Below, piece by piece: positions 44,011-52,941 of a DNA stretch of 64,000 bases. A model generated the notes under the pieces. The model ran no database searches. It was not told where the DNA came from and saw only the letters and a program-made list of their open reading frames with translations. Numbering within the stretch: position 1 is the stretch's first letter; the number at the start of each line of letters is the position of its first letter. Origin of the DNA: SG-bin7 sp964498095 (GTDB lineage: Bacteria; Bdellovibrionota; Bdellovibrionia; Bdellovibrionales; SG-bin7). The stretch is taken from assembly GCA_964498095.1 (NCBI GenBank), contig CAZCFY010000001.1, positions 310,001-374,000 on the forward strand, written 5' to 3'. The position numbers and the translations under genes were made by a program.

Positions 44011-45000
44011 ATGATCATAAAAACCTCCAAAGGACTCTACTGCCCTGCCGGCAATTTTTATATCGACCCTTCCCGTGCGGTGGATTATGCGGTTATCACT
44101 CACGCGCACTCCGATCACGCCCGCCGCGGAAGTAAAAATTATTTTACCGTGGATAGCGGCATCGCACTCCTTAAAGAGAGAATCGGCAAAAATATAAATG
44201 TCTTAGGTTACGAATATGGTGAGAAGTTCAAATTAAATGAAGTCGTACTGTCTTTTCATTCGGCAGGTCATATTTTGGGATCTTCGCAAGTGAGAATTGA
44301 ATTTCAAAATGAAGTGTGGGTTGTCTCCGGTGATTATAAACGCGACCCTGATCCCACCTGCGCGCCATTTGAAGTCGTAAAATGCGATACCTTTATTACC
44401 GAAGCGACTTTCGGCACACCGGGTTTTGTCTGGCCAAAAGATACTGACGTCGGAAAAGAAATTTTTGACTGGTGGGAGGCCAATGCGGCGCACGGGGTAA
44501 ATAGTGTTTTGTATGCTTACTCCCTTGGCAAAGCACAACGAGTTCTGGGAGAACTCGCACCGCACGCAAAAAAGCCAATTTACTGCCATCCCGCGACCAG
44601 CAAAATAAACGCCTGTTATCGGGAATACGGCGTAAATTTGGCACCCACCTTGTGTTTAGGCGAGGTGACTTCTGAGAGGCCACTGCAGGGCGAACTCTTT
44701 TTAGTGCCGCAAAGTTTTTTAAAATCAGAACAAGCCCGGTTACTTGGCGAAAAGTTTGCGACGGCTTTTGCGTCAGGTTGGACGGCCCAACGCAATTATG
44801 GCATCGACAAAGGCTTTGTTATGTCAGATCATGCCGATTGGAATGATCTACTGCAAACCATACAAGAAACCGGCGCGCGGCGGGTTTATGTTCAACACCG
44901 CAATGGAAAACTTGTGCGTTATCTAAAAAATTTGGGACTGCAGGCTTACTCGGAAGATGAATTAATTCCTAAAAACCCCGAGCAGTTGTGCTTTTTTTAG
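44011..45000 (+). CDS. Ligase-associated-type MBL-fold DNA exonuclease
   Basis: 329 residues. Metallo-beta-lactamase fold with ITHAHSDHARRG (HxHxDH), SAGHILGSSQVRIEF, VVSGDYKRDPDPT and GFVMSDHADWNDLLQ, the layout of ligase-associated DNA exonucleases (COG1236-type, CPSF-like). ATG 44011 is used because an in-frame upstream start adds 43 residues without domain support. It is 3 nt before the helicase gene; they probably function together in DNA repair. No DNA ligase gene is next to it, unlike the usual Lhr/ligase neighbourhood. Confidence 0.88.
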   Translation: MIIKTSKGLYCPAGNFYIDPSRAVDYAVITHAHSDHARRGSKNYFTVDSGIALLKERIGKNINVLGYEYGEKFKLNEVVLSFHSAGHILGSSQVRIEFQNEVWVVSGDYKRDPDPTCAPFEVVKCDTFITEATFGTPGFVWPKDTDVGKEIFDWWEANAAHGVNSVLYAYSLGKAQRVLGELAPHAKKPIYCHPATSKINACYREYGVNLAPTLCLGEVTSERPLQGELFLVPQSFLKSEQARLLGEKFATAFASGWTAQRNYGIDKGFVMSDHADWNDLLQTIQETGARRVYVQHRNGKLVRYLKNLGLQAYSEDELIPKNPEQLCFF

Positions 45001-45003
45001 TTT

Positions 45004-47388
45004 ATGAGTGATGTAAAAAAATATTCTTTAGGAGTTTCTGATTTTGCTCTGCCCGCACCGCGCGCGGGAAGCATTGAAATGCTTTCTGGCCTTGGGCAAG
45101 GAAAAAACATGGGGTTAGAAATTCATCAGGAAATTCAAGCCGCCCGCCGCAAAGAGAACAGTAAATACCAGGCGGAGGTTTGGCTGACGCACGAGTTTAT
45201 GGCGGGAGAATTTATTTTTGAAGTCAGCGGCCGCATGGACGGTTTTATTGACGACCACCCCCCTGTCATCGAAGAAATTAAGTCGGCTTTTAATATTTAC
45301 GAACTTTTTGAAAAATTACGCAAGAACCCAGAACATCCCTATTGCTTGCAGCTAAGAACTTACGGCTACATTTATTGGTTACTGCATAACAAAACGCCGC
45401 AGTTAAATTTTCATTTGGTTTCTAGCCGTCATGAGAAGGCGATGAATTTAGAAATAAAGCTCGACGTTTTAAGTTATGAAAATTGGCTTAGCCGGCGGCT
45501 AAATGAGCTCTCTCAAGAGGCGCAAGAAACCCAAAAGCGCATTGAGCGCCGCCAGCGGGTTGCAAAAAACCTGGCGTTCCCTTTTGAAAATCCCCGCGAA
45601 GGCCAGATTGACTTAATCCATCTTATAGAAACTAGCATGAATGCCAACCGTCCGATGTTGGTTCAAGCACCCACGGGCCTGGGCAAAACGGTCGGCGTCC
45701 TTTATCCCGCACTCAAGGATTCTTTAGGCCGCGGGCAAAAGGTCGTTTACGTGACGCCCAAAAATAGCCAACATGCTGTCGCGGAAGACGCCGTGGAACG
45801 TTTGCAAAATGCCGGCGCCAACATTAAGTCCATGACCTTGACGGCGAAAAGCAAAATGTGTTTTAAAAACGAACCCGTTTGCAATCCCGATTTTTGTGAG
45901 TTCGCCAAAGACCACTACACAAAAATATCGACGCACGATTTAGCGGGCAAGTTAGCAAAAAAGAGAATTTTAACGCAAAAGACTTTTCAGAAAATGGCGC
46001 AGGAGTTTGAAGTATGTCCCTTTGAACTTCAATACGAGGCCGCTAAACAAGTTGACGCCGTTATCTGTGACTACAATTATGTTTTTTCCCCCTTTGCTTC
46101 GGTCGGCCGGTTATCGGGAGAAACATTTACGACAAAAGGTAAACCCAATCTCGTCATTGACGAAGCTCATAATCTACCTTCCCGCGCCATGGATTATTAT
46201 TCGCCAACCTTATCGGTTTTGGCTTTAGAGAAAATGCGTGAAGGTATTTTTATTTTGCCGCTGGAGTTTCAGCGCGAAGCGGAAAAACATCTTGACCGCT
46301 GCATAGCCATCATTCGCGGGTGCAAACCGGCAAACATCCCTTTGCCAGCTAAAATTAATCCGCCCACGGCGGAATTCGTAAAACAAAATCAAAAACTCAA
46401 GGACTTCCTATCTACTTATTTGAAATCCGACGCCGAAATTAAAGCCGGTGACATCGTAATTAAACTCGCTTTCTACTGGTTTGAGTTTACGGAGACCCTT
46501 GAGTTTATCGACAGCGGACGGCCAGAATTTTTTACGACCTATAACAACAATCCCGAGACAATTAGAATAGTTTGTTGTGACGCCAGCGAAATGCTAAAGG
46601 CGGCTTTTGATGATTACGCCCAAGTCGTGGGTTTTTCGGCAACGCTAAAACCTTTTGAATACTACAGTCAGCTATCGGGGCTTAAAGACCGGAATTTAAA
46701 AACGGCGGAATTTAGTTCGCCCTTTCCGAAAGCTAACCGGAAAATTTTATTAATCCCGCAAATCTCTTCCAAATACTCCGAACGCGAAAGGAATTATCCG
46801 CGCATCGCCGAAACTATTCAAAAAATTTCGTCGGTAAAGCCCGGCAATTATTTTGCGTTCTTTCCGAGTTTTGATTTTATGGAAAAGGTTTTTAGAATTT
46901 TTCAGGCCCCCGCCGGGTTTGAGGTAATTAAACAAGAGCGGTATTTACGGCGCGACGGAATTCAAGACATATTAAATAAGTTAAGTGAGCCCGATAGCGC
47001 TTACATTTTCTTTGCTGTGCAAGGCGGCGTGTTTGCCGAGGGCGTAGATTATCCGGGAAGCATGGCTATTGGCGCGTTTGTCGTGGGCCCCCCGTTACCC
47101 ACCTTTGATTTAGAGCGCGAAAAGATGCGCGAATACTACGAAGAAAACTATTTCGCGGGGTTTGATTATGCTTACACCTATCCCGCCATGGCCAAGGCCG
47201 TCCAAGCGGCCGGCCGGGTAATTCGGTCAGAAACTGACCGCGGTCTTATCGTTTTAATGGATAATCGCTTCGGTCACGAAAATTACGCCAAATCCATGCC
47301 GCAAGATTGGTATCAAGAAACTCCGCAGGAGTTAGTTTCCACCAGCATACTGGCGGATGTAAAAAGATTTTGGGACTCTATCCCTTAA
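45004..47388 (+). CDS. XPD/DinG-like helicase with N-terminal PD-(D/E)XK-like nuclease domain
   Basis: 794 residues. The N-terminal part (about 35-165) resembles a Cas4/RecB nuclease: SGRMDGFIDDHP then EEIKS (D...ExK) and YCLQLRTYGYIYWLL (QxxxY). The superfamily 2 core follows with Walker A APTGLGKTVG, a Cys-rich insert (C286, CNPDFC, C338) that fits an Fe-S cluster as in XPD/DinG, DEAH (VIDEAHN), VGFSATL and AGRVIRSETDRG (motif VI). It probably unwinds and processes DNA 5'-3' in repair. It follows the MBL exonuclease by 3 nt and converges with the gene at 47378. Confidence 0.85.
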   Translation: MSDVKKYSLGVSDFALPAPRAGSIEMLSGLGQGKNMGLEIHQEIQAARRKENSKYQAEVWLTHEFMAGEFIFEVSGRMDGFIDDHPPVIEEIKSAFNIYELFEKLRKNPEHPYCLQLRTYGYIYWLLHNKTPQLNFHLVSSRHEKAMNLEIKLDVLSYENWLSRRLNELSQEAQETQKRIERRQRVAKNLAFPFENPREGQIDLIHLIETSMNANRPMLVQAPTGLGKTVGVLYPALKDSLGRGQKVVYVTPKNSQHAVAEDAVERLQNAGANIKSMTLTAKSKMCFKNEPVCNPDFCEFAKDHYTKISTHDLAGKLAKKRILTQKTFQKMAQEFEVCPFELQYEAAKQVDAVICDYNYVFSPFASVGRLSGETFTTKGKPNLVIDEAHNLPSRAMDYYSPTLSVLALEKMREGIFILPLEFQREAEKHLDRCIAIIRGCKPANIPLPAKINPPTAEFVKQNQKLKDFLSTYLKSDAEIKAGDIVIKLAFYWFEFTETLEFIDSGRPEFFTTYNNNPETIRIVCCDASEMLKAAFDDYAQVVGFSATLKPFEYYSQLSGLKDRNLKTAEFSSPFPKANRKILLIPQISSKYSERERNYPRIAETIQKISSVKPGNYFAFFPSFDFMEKVFRIFQAPAGFEVIKQERYLRRDGIQDILNKLSEPDSAYIFFAVQGGVFAEGVDYPGSMAIGAFVVGPPLPTFDLEREKMREYYEENYFAGFDYAYTYPAMAKAVQAAGRVIRSETDRGLIVLMDNRFGHENYAKSMPQDWYQETPQELVSTSILADVKRFWDSIP

Positions 47389-47776
47389 CATCTTCCACGT
47401 TTGGTAGACGTAAATGGAATTCGTGATCCTTGGCGCGGTCTTCTAAAACGACAACTCTGCCATCGCGAATGTTCATGAGGTCTTGCTGACTAATATCTAT
47501 CCCGTGAAAATGTGCCAGCTGCCAATTCGTATAAACGACGATTCCCTCAGCGGGAGGATTCAAAAGGTCGGCAACGGGAATTTCTATGTAATGATGGTGA
47601 TGGGCGATCTTCCACGAAACGAGGCGCCCCGGTCCAGACTGAATAATCAGAAGATCTTGCTCTTCCGAAAAAGTAGATAAATGACCGCCGTCATGTCCTA
47701 AGGCAATGTCACCGACAGTTACAGATAATACAACCAAGCCCGCTTTCTTCAAGAATTCTCGACGATTACTTTCCAT
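47378..47776 (-). CDS. Tat-exported small hypothetical protein
   Basis: 132 residues starting at ATG 47776, where AGGAGA lies 5 nt upstream. The N-terminus has a twin-arginine signal (NRREFLKKAGLVVLSVTVG), implying folded, cofactor-loaded export. The mature part is rich in His (HDGGH, KIAHHHHYIEI, LAHFHG, HEFHLR), suggesting metal binding. It converges with the helicase over 11 nt. No family recognised; a metal-binding role is inference. Confidence 0.75.
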   Translation of the reverse strand: MESNRREFLKKAGLVVLSVTVGDIALGHDGGHLSTFSEEQDLLIIQSGPGRLVSWKIAHHHHYIEIPVADLLNPPAEGIVVYTNWQLAHFHGIDISQQDLMNIRDGRVVVLEDRAKDHEFHLRLPNVEDVKG

Positions 47777-47933
47777 TTTAATCTCCTTGCATCGGAATGT
47801 GTAATTTTTTTTAGTTAAGCGAAATTTGGCGGCACAAAGGCTAAAATTGTCGAACAGATCCATTATAAGCACGGTGCCGGCAAAAATACTTAACCCACAA
47901 AGGAGTTAGCAAGAAAAGGGCCCAATTTCGCCG

Positions 47934-48410
47934 CTATTTTTCGACCCTAACTGCTGAGGCTACGAACTGATAGACTTTTTTTGGTTCTTTAACAGCCGCT
48001 ATGTTAGCGCCCGATTTGCCTTCGTCTTTTAAAAAGTGTCTTTGTTCGTTTATTGATAATATTTTTTCTTGCAGCCGGCCCTGCAAGGCAACGCGGTTGG
48101 GGGCGAGATCTTTTTTGACAAAAAAAGCGTAGTCTTTAAAAACGACGCGCAAACTTTTGCCGCCGTCGCTAACTTCCATCCAGCAGGCTTTTTGCTGACA
48201 AACCTTTTCAATCTTCGCCTTTGTCAAAATTTCTTTACCTAAGAATTTTTCCGGAGATGTCGCCAGTTCCGCAAACGGCGTAGAGTCTTTAAGACTAATT
48301 TCGTCACCGAACTTATCGCTTGCCAATAAGGCTCGTGGTGTGAGTGATAGGAGAAAAAGGAATGCTGAAAATAGAAATTGGTTTGAAACTGGTATTATCT
48401 TAGTTTTCAT
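47934..48410 (-). CDS. DUF4920 family secreted protein
   Basis: 158 residues, with a signal segment (FLFSAFLFLLSLTPRALLA-S). The DUF4920 domain shows LGKEILTKAKIEKVCQQKACWMEVSDGGKSLRVVFKDYAF, with a Cys pair in VCQQKACW and an OB-like fold. The family is periplasmic, function unknown. GGAGAGG precedes the ATG. It lies upstream of the Tat-exported gene in the same direction, with a 157-nt gap. Confidence 0.85.
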   Translation of the reverse strand: MKTKIIPVSNQFLFSAFLFLLSLTPRALLASDKFGDEISLKDSTPFAELATSPEKFLGKEILTKAKIEKVCQQKACWMEVSDGGKSLRVVFKDYAFFVKKDLAPNRVALQGRLQEKILSINEQRHFLKDEGKSGANIAAVKEPKKVYQFVASAVRVEK

Positions 48411-48569
48411 TTATACCTCTCCAGAGATTGTGGCGGCGGCGGTCCCCGCAGTCAATTCCGCAGTCACCTCCCCATTCAAAGCTCTCCCGTTTGCCTATTT
48501 TCCATGCCAATTACTGGGTTGCCAACACATAAACCCGCTGCTAGCTTCTTTCCTCTTGGGAGAAGAACA

Positions 48570-49289
48570 ATGAAACAAACCATTTATCTTTTTATCTCTA
48601 TCTTATCGTGTGTCGCGACAGCCCAAACCGAAACAAAATCACCTTGGACCCACGAATCAGAAGCCTCGGTCGTGCAAGTTGCTGGGAACACAAAATCAGA
48701 AAGCTACAGCGCGAAACAAAAAACAACTTATAAAATGGATCATCAATCGATTACCGCTACGGCGAGATATTTATTTGCTTCCGCGTCTGGCGCCAGTACT
48801 GCCAAGGCCTGGGACGCTTATTTACGTTACGAGAAAGAATTATCTGACCTCTGGTCGCTATTTTTACAGCACGGAGCTGAAAGTGATTTATTCGCGGGTT
48901 ATATTCAACGCGATCACACGGACTTGGGCGCAAAATATTATATCTTTAAATCCCCGCCCCAGCTTTTATTTGCTGAGTTGGGCGCACGTTATTCTAACCT
49001 TATGTTTACCAATGGCACTCTGGACTATGCAAATGGGTCACGCGTTTATTTGGAATATTCCAATAATTTTACCGAAACGGTTTCGGGCAAATTCTGGACG
49101 GAGCATATTGCGAATTTTAAGGATAGCGACGCCTATTTGATAAACTACGAGCCTTCCGTTAACGTGATGATGAACAAAATTTTCTCCGTAAAAGTCGCAT
49201 ACCTTGTAAAGATTCATAACAAAACTCAATCGGCGAGCGAAGAAAAACAAGATAGTACTTTTACCACTTCGCTGGTGGCGAAATTTTAG
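48570..49289 (+). CDS. DUF481 (YdiY-like) outer-membrane protein
   Basis: 239 residues with a signal peptide (QTIYLFISILSCVATA-Q). The mature barrel matches DUF481 salt-induced outer-membrane proteins: EASVVQVAGNTKSESYSAKQ, strand-like YLRYEKELSDLWSLFLQHG, KVAYLVKIHNKTQ, ending TTSLVAKF with a terminal aromatic. GGGAGAAG before the ATG sets the start; the upstream in-frame codons are rejected. Part of it (49067-49149) is copied at 51227-51309. Confidence 0.85.
   Translation: MKQTIYLFISILSCVATAQTETKSPWTHESEASVVQVAGNTKSESYSAKQKTTYKMDHQSITATARYLFASASGASTAKAWDAYLRYEKELSDLWSLFLQHGAESDLFAGYIQRDHTDLGAKYYIFKSPPQLLFAELGARYSNLMFTNGTLDYANGSRVYLEYSNNFTETVSGKFWTEHIANFKDSDAYLINYEPSVNVMMNKIFSVKVAYLVKIHNKTQSASEEKQDSTFTTSLVAKF
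49067..49149 (+). repeat. 83-nt segment duplicated at 51227-51309
   Basis: This internal piece of the DUF481 barrel gene (encoding ETVSGKFWTEHIANFKDSDA) occurs again in the same orientation about 2.16 kb downstream with a single mismatch (49137 T versus 51297 C). This gene is the intact source copy. Confidence 0.9.
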
Positions 49290-49312
49290 AAACCGACGGT
49301 CCGATTTAAATA

Positions 49313-50041
49313 TCACAATCCGCTAAGTGGCTTATTATAAGACTGCGCATCATCATAATTTGCTTTACCAAATGATGGAAGGTTAAGGCCCATTTTTTGA
49401 CCTAGAGCAAGGTGTAAGGAACAAAGCGGTGCGCCGCCTTTGGCGTCCACATAACGATATAGAAAATCGGGTGAGCTGATGAGAGCTCGGATCATTACCT
49501 TAATTGCCTCATCAAAGCTATCGCCGCTAGAAATGGACCTTTGCCAAACGGCCACTAAACTATTTACGTCATCCGTTGTTGTTTTGCGGTGATAGGCTTT
49601 TCTTGTTAGGGGCAAGATTATTTGGCTGGCACACGCCACGCTATTTGTCGTACAGGTAAAAATTGTCGCTTTATTAGTCGCTATGGCTTGGGTAACAATT
49701 GAGTCAGAGACATCAATCATGGCGTTTAGAAAAATCGAGCTAACACCCATTGCCGCCGCATTGTTGTCGAAAAATCCGACTTTGGTATCTTGTGGCAGAA
49801 CATCCAGCGGAGGTGTAACTCCCAACAGATCGCGAATTGAATTTCTATATTCGCCCCGACTTAAGCGGCGAAGTCCAGAGTAAACCGGAGTATCCACTTT
49901 TTGAGTTTGGCAAACTTTATCAAGATCCGTGGAATTAAAAGAAGACGATGACAACGCCTTCGTGGCGCGAAAGGCACCGCAATTATTAAAGGTAACTATC
50001 AAAAGGAGAGTGGCAATTCCTAAACCAATCTTAGATTTCAC
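49313..50041 (-). CDS. DUF1587/DUF1592-type lipoprotein, shortened
   Basis: 242 residues, GTG start with GGGGGA 3 nt upstream. The lipoprotein signal is IGLGIATLLLIVTFNNC. The N-terminal domain shows GLRRLSRGEYRNSIRDLLG and FDEAIKVMIRALISSPDFLYRYVD, the start of the DUF1587-DUF1592 arrangement found in large planctomycete-like proteins. After residue 200 the sequence departs and stops (GGAPLCSLHLALGQKMG), so the usual DUF1592/1588/1585 half is absent. No continuation was seen in other frames, so it is either a naturally short variant or 3'-truncated. Confidence 0.75.
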   Translation of the reverse strand: MKSKIGLGIATLLLIVTFNNCGAFRATKALSSSSFNSTDLDKVCQTQKVDTPVYSGLRRLSRGEYRNSIRDLLGVTPPLDVLPQDTKVGFFDNNAAAMGVSSIFLNAMIDVSDSIVTQAIATNKATIFTCTTNSVACASQIILPLTRKAYHRKTTTDDVNSLVAVWQRSISSGDSFDEAIKVMIRALISSPDFLYRYVDAKGGAPLCSLHLALGQKMGLNLPSFGKANYDDAQSYNKPLSGL

Positions 50042-50357
50042 ATTTCCCCCAAAATTATCTTATCAAGTAGGGCGGTCGCTAAGGGTCGCTGATTTGGCAA
50101 AGAGGATTTTAAGTTTTAGGTACAAAGTGTATCGTTTTGAGATTTTGACTTTTGGGTCATTTCCGATTCTCTGACCACGAATTCGCATTTTCGCTGAAGA
50201 CTTTCTTCAAATCAAATATATGGCTGTTAAACCAATGTTTAACCTAATGGCTCACTGCCAAGGAATTACTTGGTTTTTGTAGCTGAACTTTAGCCGTGTT
50301 GTTTTATGAGCCTTTTGGGCTGTAGAATATAATTATTGCGAAAAGATGGGATGAAAT
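50042..50357. other. Divergent intergenic region, no gene
   Basis: About 316 nt, AT-rich. A TATAAT-like box with TAGAATATAAT context occurs at about 50325-50332, 30 nt before the ATG at 50358, and could be part of its promoter, but no clear -35 is visible. TTAAAC-CAAT-GTTTAA near 50230 is a small inverted repeat. No reading frame looks real. Confidence 0.35.
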
Positions 50358-51137
50358 ATGAGATATAGAATTCTAGTTATATTCACCTTTTTATTTACGA
50401 TCAGAGCGAACAGTGCTTCGCTAACGAAAGAGTGTGTCGATTGGATTAACAACATTAGCGGCACCAGCCAGGCGATCAAAGTTAACAAGAACCAAGTTTT
50501 TCTGGCCCTCAAGGGCTATGCTCCCAAAAGGTCGCAGGCACCAGGTGAAACTATGTTTCAGTTTTCCGGGGACAAGGCTAAACTTGCGCCACGCCAACCT
50601 TACATCGTTCGTGTCAGTACTAATGAGACGTCCTTCAGTGTCGAGAGTGAATTTGCTAATGGCTCAATGGAGAAGATTTCGTTTAACAATAGTAAAGAAA
50701 AAGGCTGCTATCCTGACCTTCAAACCTACAAAGTGAAATCAGGAGTCTATGTGAAACGAAGTTTTGAAATATGTCAGGCCTTTGTCACAATGGATTCGGA
50801 AAATAAAAAAATTGATCATTGCTTTACCAAGTCACCTCTTCCGGTAACTCTAGAGACGTGCGTTGGCGATTTAAAAGATAAACTAGAGGAAATTGGTAAT
50901 AAAGGCGTAAAAATGGAGCTACAAATAGCAGGAATTAAACATACAGAAGTGGCAATGGATGACCCAGTTGGCACGTCCGGACTTTCAAATCTTGAAAGGG
51001 CAAAGATCTACTACCAAAAATGTATAGATCACAATTCCATTGGCGGACTTCGTGACAACATTTACGAGCATTTTCCTAATAATTTTCCGCTACCTGTCAA
51101 ACCCGCTAATGAATCTTTAAAAAGTGGCACAATGTGA
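50358..51137 (+). CDS. Secreted Cys-containing hypothetical protein
   Basis: 259 residues. Signal peptide RYRILVIFTFLFTIRANSA-S. The mature protein has six Cys (ECVDW, GCYPD, ICQAF, HCFTK, TCVGD, KCIDH), likely disulfide-bonded, and a coiled tail. It is more AT-rich in codon use than the core genes nearby, suggesting transfer (impression, not measured). No family recognised. It lies at the left edge of the accessory stretch, before the barrel-gene fragment and the IS element. Confidence 0.72.
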   Translation: MRYRILVIFTFLFTIRANSASLTKECVDWINNISGTSQAIKVNKNQVFLALKGYAPKRSQAPGETMFQFSGDKAKLAPRQPYIVRVSTNETSFSVESEFANGSMEKISFNNSKEKGCYPDLQTYKVKSGVYVKRSFEICQAFVTMDSENKKIDHCFTKSPLPVTLETCVGDLKDKLEEIGNKGVKMELQIAGIKHTEVAMDDPVGTSGLSNLERAKIYYQKCIDHNSIGGLRDNIYEHFPNNFPLPVKPANESLKSGTM

Positions 51138-51226
51138 TAACTGAACTCAGCGCAAAGTTATTTTTCCTGAAATTCAGACCGCTGTTCCAGTGAAATAAGT
51201 TTTTTAGGGAGGCTGATTTACACTTT

Positions 51227-51309
51227 TTTTACCGAAACGGTTTCGGGCAAATTCTGGACGGAGCATATTGCGAATTTTAAGGATAGCGACGCCTATCTGA
51301 TAAACTACG
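51227..51309 (+). repeat. 83-nt fragment copied from the DUF481 gene
   Basis: Identical to 49067-49149 except one base. It is flanked on the left by TGATTTACACTTT and on the right ends 16 nt before the left inverted repeat of the IS481-type element. No start, stop or frame of its own. Confidence 0.92.
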
Positions 51310-51325
51310 GTAGTTGAGACTTGCG

Positions 51326-52493
51326 TTGACACGACTCTCTCGGTCAAACGTCGTTTCGTTTAGTGCACTACTGCCGCATTTGTCACCTCCGATTTTTCAA
51401 TCACATATTTTTTATAAAGTTCGTAGCCGTCTTCCCAAGTTTGTTTTGGCGTTCGGCCAAGACAACGCTTGCCTTGGTTCGTTCGCTTGTCGTTGTAAAA
51501 ATTCATAAAGACATCCAGGTCGATTTGAATTTGGTCGATCGAGGTGTACATCGTTTCTCGAAATGCGACGGCGTAAAATTCTTCCTGGATGATTTGGTTG
51601 AGTCTTTCAGTGCAGCCGTTGGTCTGTGGGTGAAAGGCTTTCGTTTTTGAATGTTCAACGTCGTTGAGATGCAGAAAAAGTTGATACGGGTGTTGCTCGA
51701 CTTTGCCCGAGTACTCGGTTCCACGATCTGTCAAAACACGAAGCAGACGCACTCGTTCGGCATCGAAAAACGGCAACACCTTGTCGTTTAAAAAATCTGC
51801 TGCTGTGATTGCAGTTTTATCCGTGTACAATTTTGCAAAACCCATGTTACTAAATGTGTCGATACCAGTTTGTTGATAGATTTTTCCAACACCTTTGATG
51901 TAACCAACGTAGTATGTGTCCTGACCAAATAAAAATCCCGGATGAAATGTTTCAATTTCTCCGTGAGCTTCTTTTTGTTCCTTCGCATTTTCGAGCGCTG
52001 CGACTTGTCCTTCTGATAAAACCTTTCCAGTCTCTGCCGCGTACTTCTCGAGACGTTTTAATCTATCACCTTTGCGTAACAAATTGTGTCTCGCCCAAAC
52101 ACCACGAACTCCGCCAGCGCTAATGCGAAGGCCGTGTGATTTTAATTCATTTTCCACGCGAACTTGCCCGTGAGTGGGAAATTCCAATGAGTAATCTAAA
52201 ATTCTTTGTTCAATCTCAGGACTAATACGATTTGCAATTCGCGGAGTCTTTCGAGACTTTTCCAAAAGCCCTTCGAGTCCGTCTTCGTTAATTGCAGTTT
52301 TGATGTCGTAATAATGTTGTCTGGAAACTCCTAAATTACGACACGCTTCAGAAATATTTCCTAAGGTCTTGGCAAGCTCGACAATGTTAACTTTTCGATC
52401 AATAATATATTGTTGTTGAGTCATGGACTCATCTCCTTTTAGTTGAAAGTTTACTCGTAAATAAATCTTCAACCGAGAGAGTCCGTGACTCAA
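51326..52493 (-). mobile_element. IS481-type insertion sequence
   Basis: Inverted ends are TTGACACGACTCTCTCGGT (51326-51344) and the complement of ACCGAGAGAGTCCGTGACTC (52472-52493); the 12-bp core GACTCTCTCGGT is exact and the outer parts differ by a few indels. The element carries one transposase gene reading right to left. The exact outer ends and target duplication were not determined. It looks intact and lies beside a copied gene fragment. Confidence 0.8.
51360..52424 (-). CDS. IS481-family DDE transposase
   Basis: 354 residues. An N-terminal HTH (NISEACRNLGVSRQHYYDIK), the rve integrase core with catalytic acidic residues in FGQDTYYVG, RVLTDRGTEYSG and ERLNQIIQEEF (D-D-E), and PQTNGCTERLNQ, typical of IS481/IS3-like enzymes. 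AAGGAGATGAG precedes ATG 52424. Upstream in-frame codons run into the right terminal repeat and are not used. The frame is uninterrupted. Confidence 0.92.
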   Translation of the reverse strand: MTQQQYIIDRKVNIVELAKTLGNISEACRNLGVSRQHYYDIKTAINEDGLEGLLEKSRKTPRIANRISPEIEQRILDYSLEFPTHGQVRVENELKSHGLRISAGGVRGVWARHNLLRKGDRLKRLEKYAAETGKVLSEGQVAALENAKEQKEAHGEIETFHPGFLFGQDTYYVGYIKGVGKIYQQTGIDTFSNMGFAKLYTDKTAITAADFLNDKVLPFFDAERVRLLRVLTDRGTEYSGKVEQHPYQLFLHLNDVEHSKTKAFHPQTNGCTERLNQIIQEEFYAVAFRETMYTSIDQIQIDLDVFMNFYNDKRTNQGKRCLGRTPKQTWEDGYELYKKYVIEKSEVTNAAVVH

Positions 52494-52575
52494 TATTCCC
52501 TAAGGAAAGTCTAGGTCCTGTAAACGCTTTTCTTAACTAGGCCATATAAGCGCGAATTGCATGTTTAAAATGGCA

Positions 52576-52602
52576 AATGGAAAACCGTTCTGATTTTCCA
52601 TT
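52576..52602. terminator. Candidate hairpin downstream of the 52.7-kb secreted genes
   Basis: AATGGAAAA-CCGTTCTGA-TTTTCCATT is a perfect 9-bp stem. Read on the minus strand it follows the stop at 52666 and is followed by TGCCATTTT. Weak terminator; the remaining sequence between 52494 and 52665 holds no gene. Confidence 0.35.
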
Positions 52603-52665
52603 CAAGAAAATTTCCAACTTTAGCCAAGTTTTGGAGTGTTAAAAGGTGCGCCCCTGACATTTTAT

Positions 52666-52941
52666 TCAATTTTTTGAAGTGATAATTGCTTTCACTGCTT
52701 CGAAGTCTACTTTGTTAAATTCTAAGTATTGATGATCTCCTACTCTGAGGTTTCTTAACTGAGGCGGTGATACTAACTTTTTTGGAATTTTAACTGTCTT
52801 CCCGCGATGCACTACAGTAATATCTTCAACATCCAATGTTTTTATAAAAAAACTTATCTTTATTGGCGATAAAATTTCACCATAAGTCGTCGAAGCAATA
52901 CAAAAAATGAACATTAGAATTAGTATGATAACTGATTTCAT
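52666..52941 (-). CDS. Small secreted protein coupled to the Cys-rich gene
   Basis: 91 residues starting at ATG 52941 (ATGA overlap with the upstream stop). Signal peptide KSVIILILMFIFCIASTTYG-E. The short mature chain (PIKISFFIKTLDVEDITVVHR..) is basic and without Cys. The longer in-frame reading overlaps the previous gene and is rejected. No family recognised. Confidence 0.7.
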   Translation of the reverse strand: MKSVIILILMFIFCIASTTYGEILSPIKISFFIKTLDVEDITVVHRGKTVKIPKKLVSPPQLRNLRVGDHQYLEFNKVDFEAVKAIITSKN

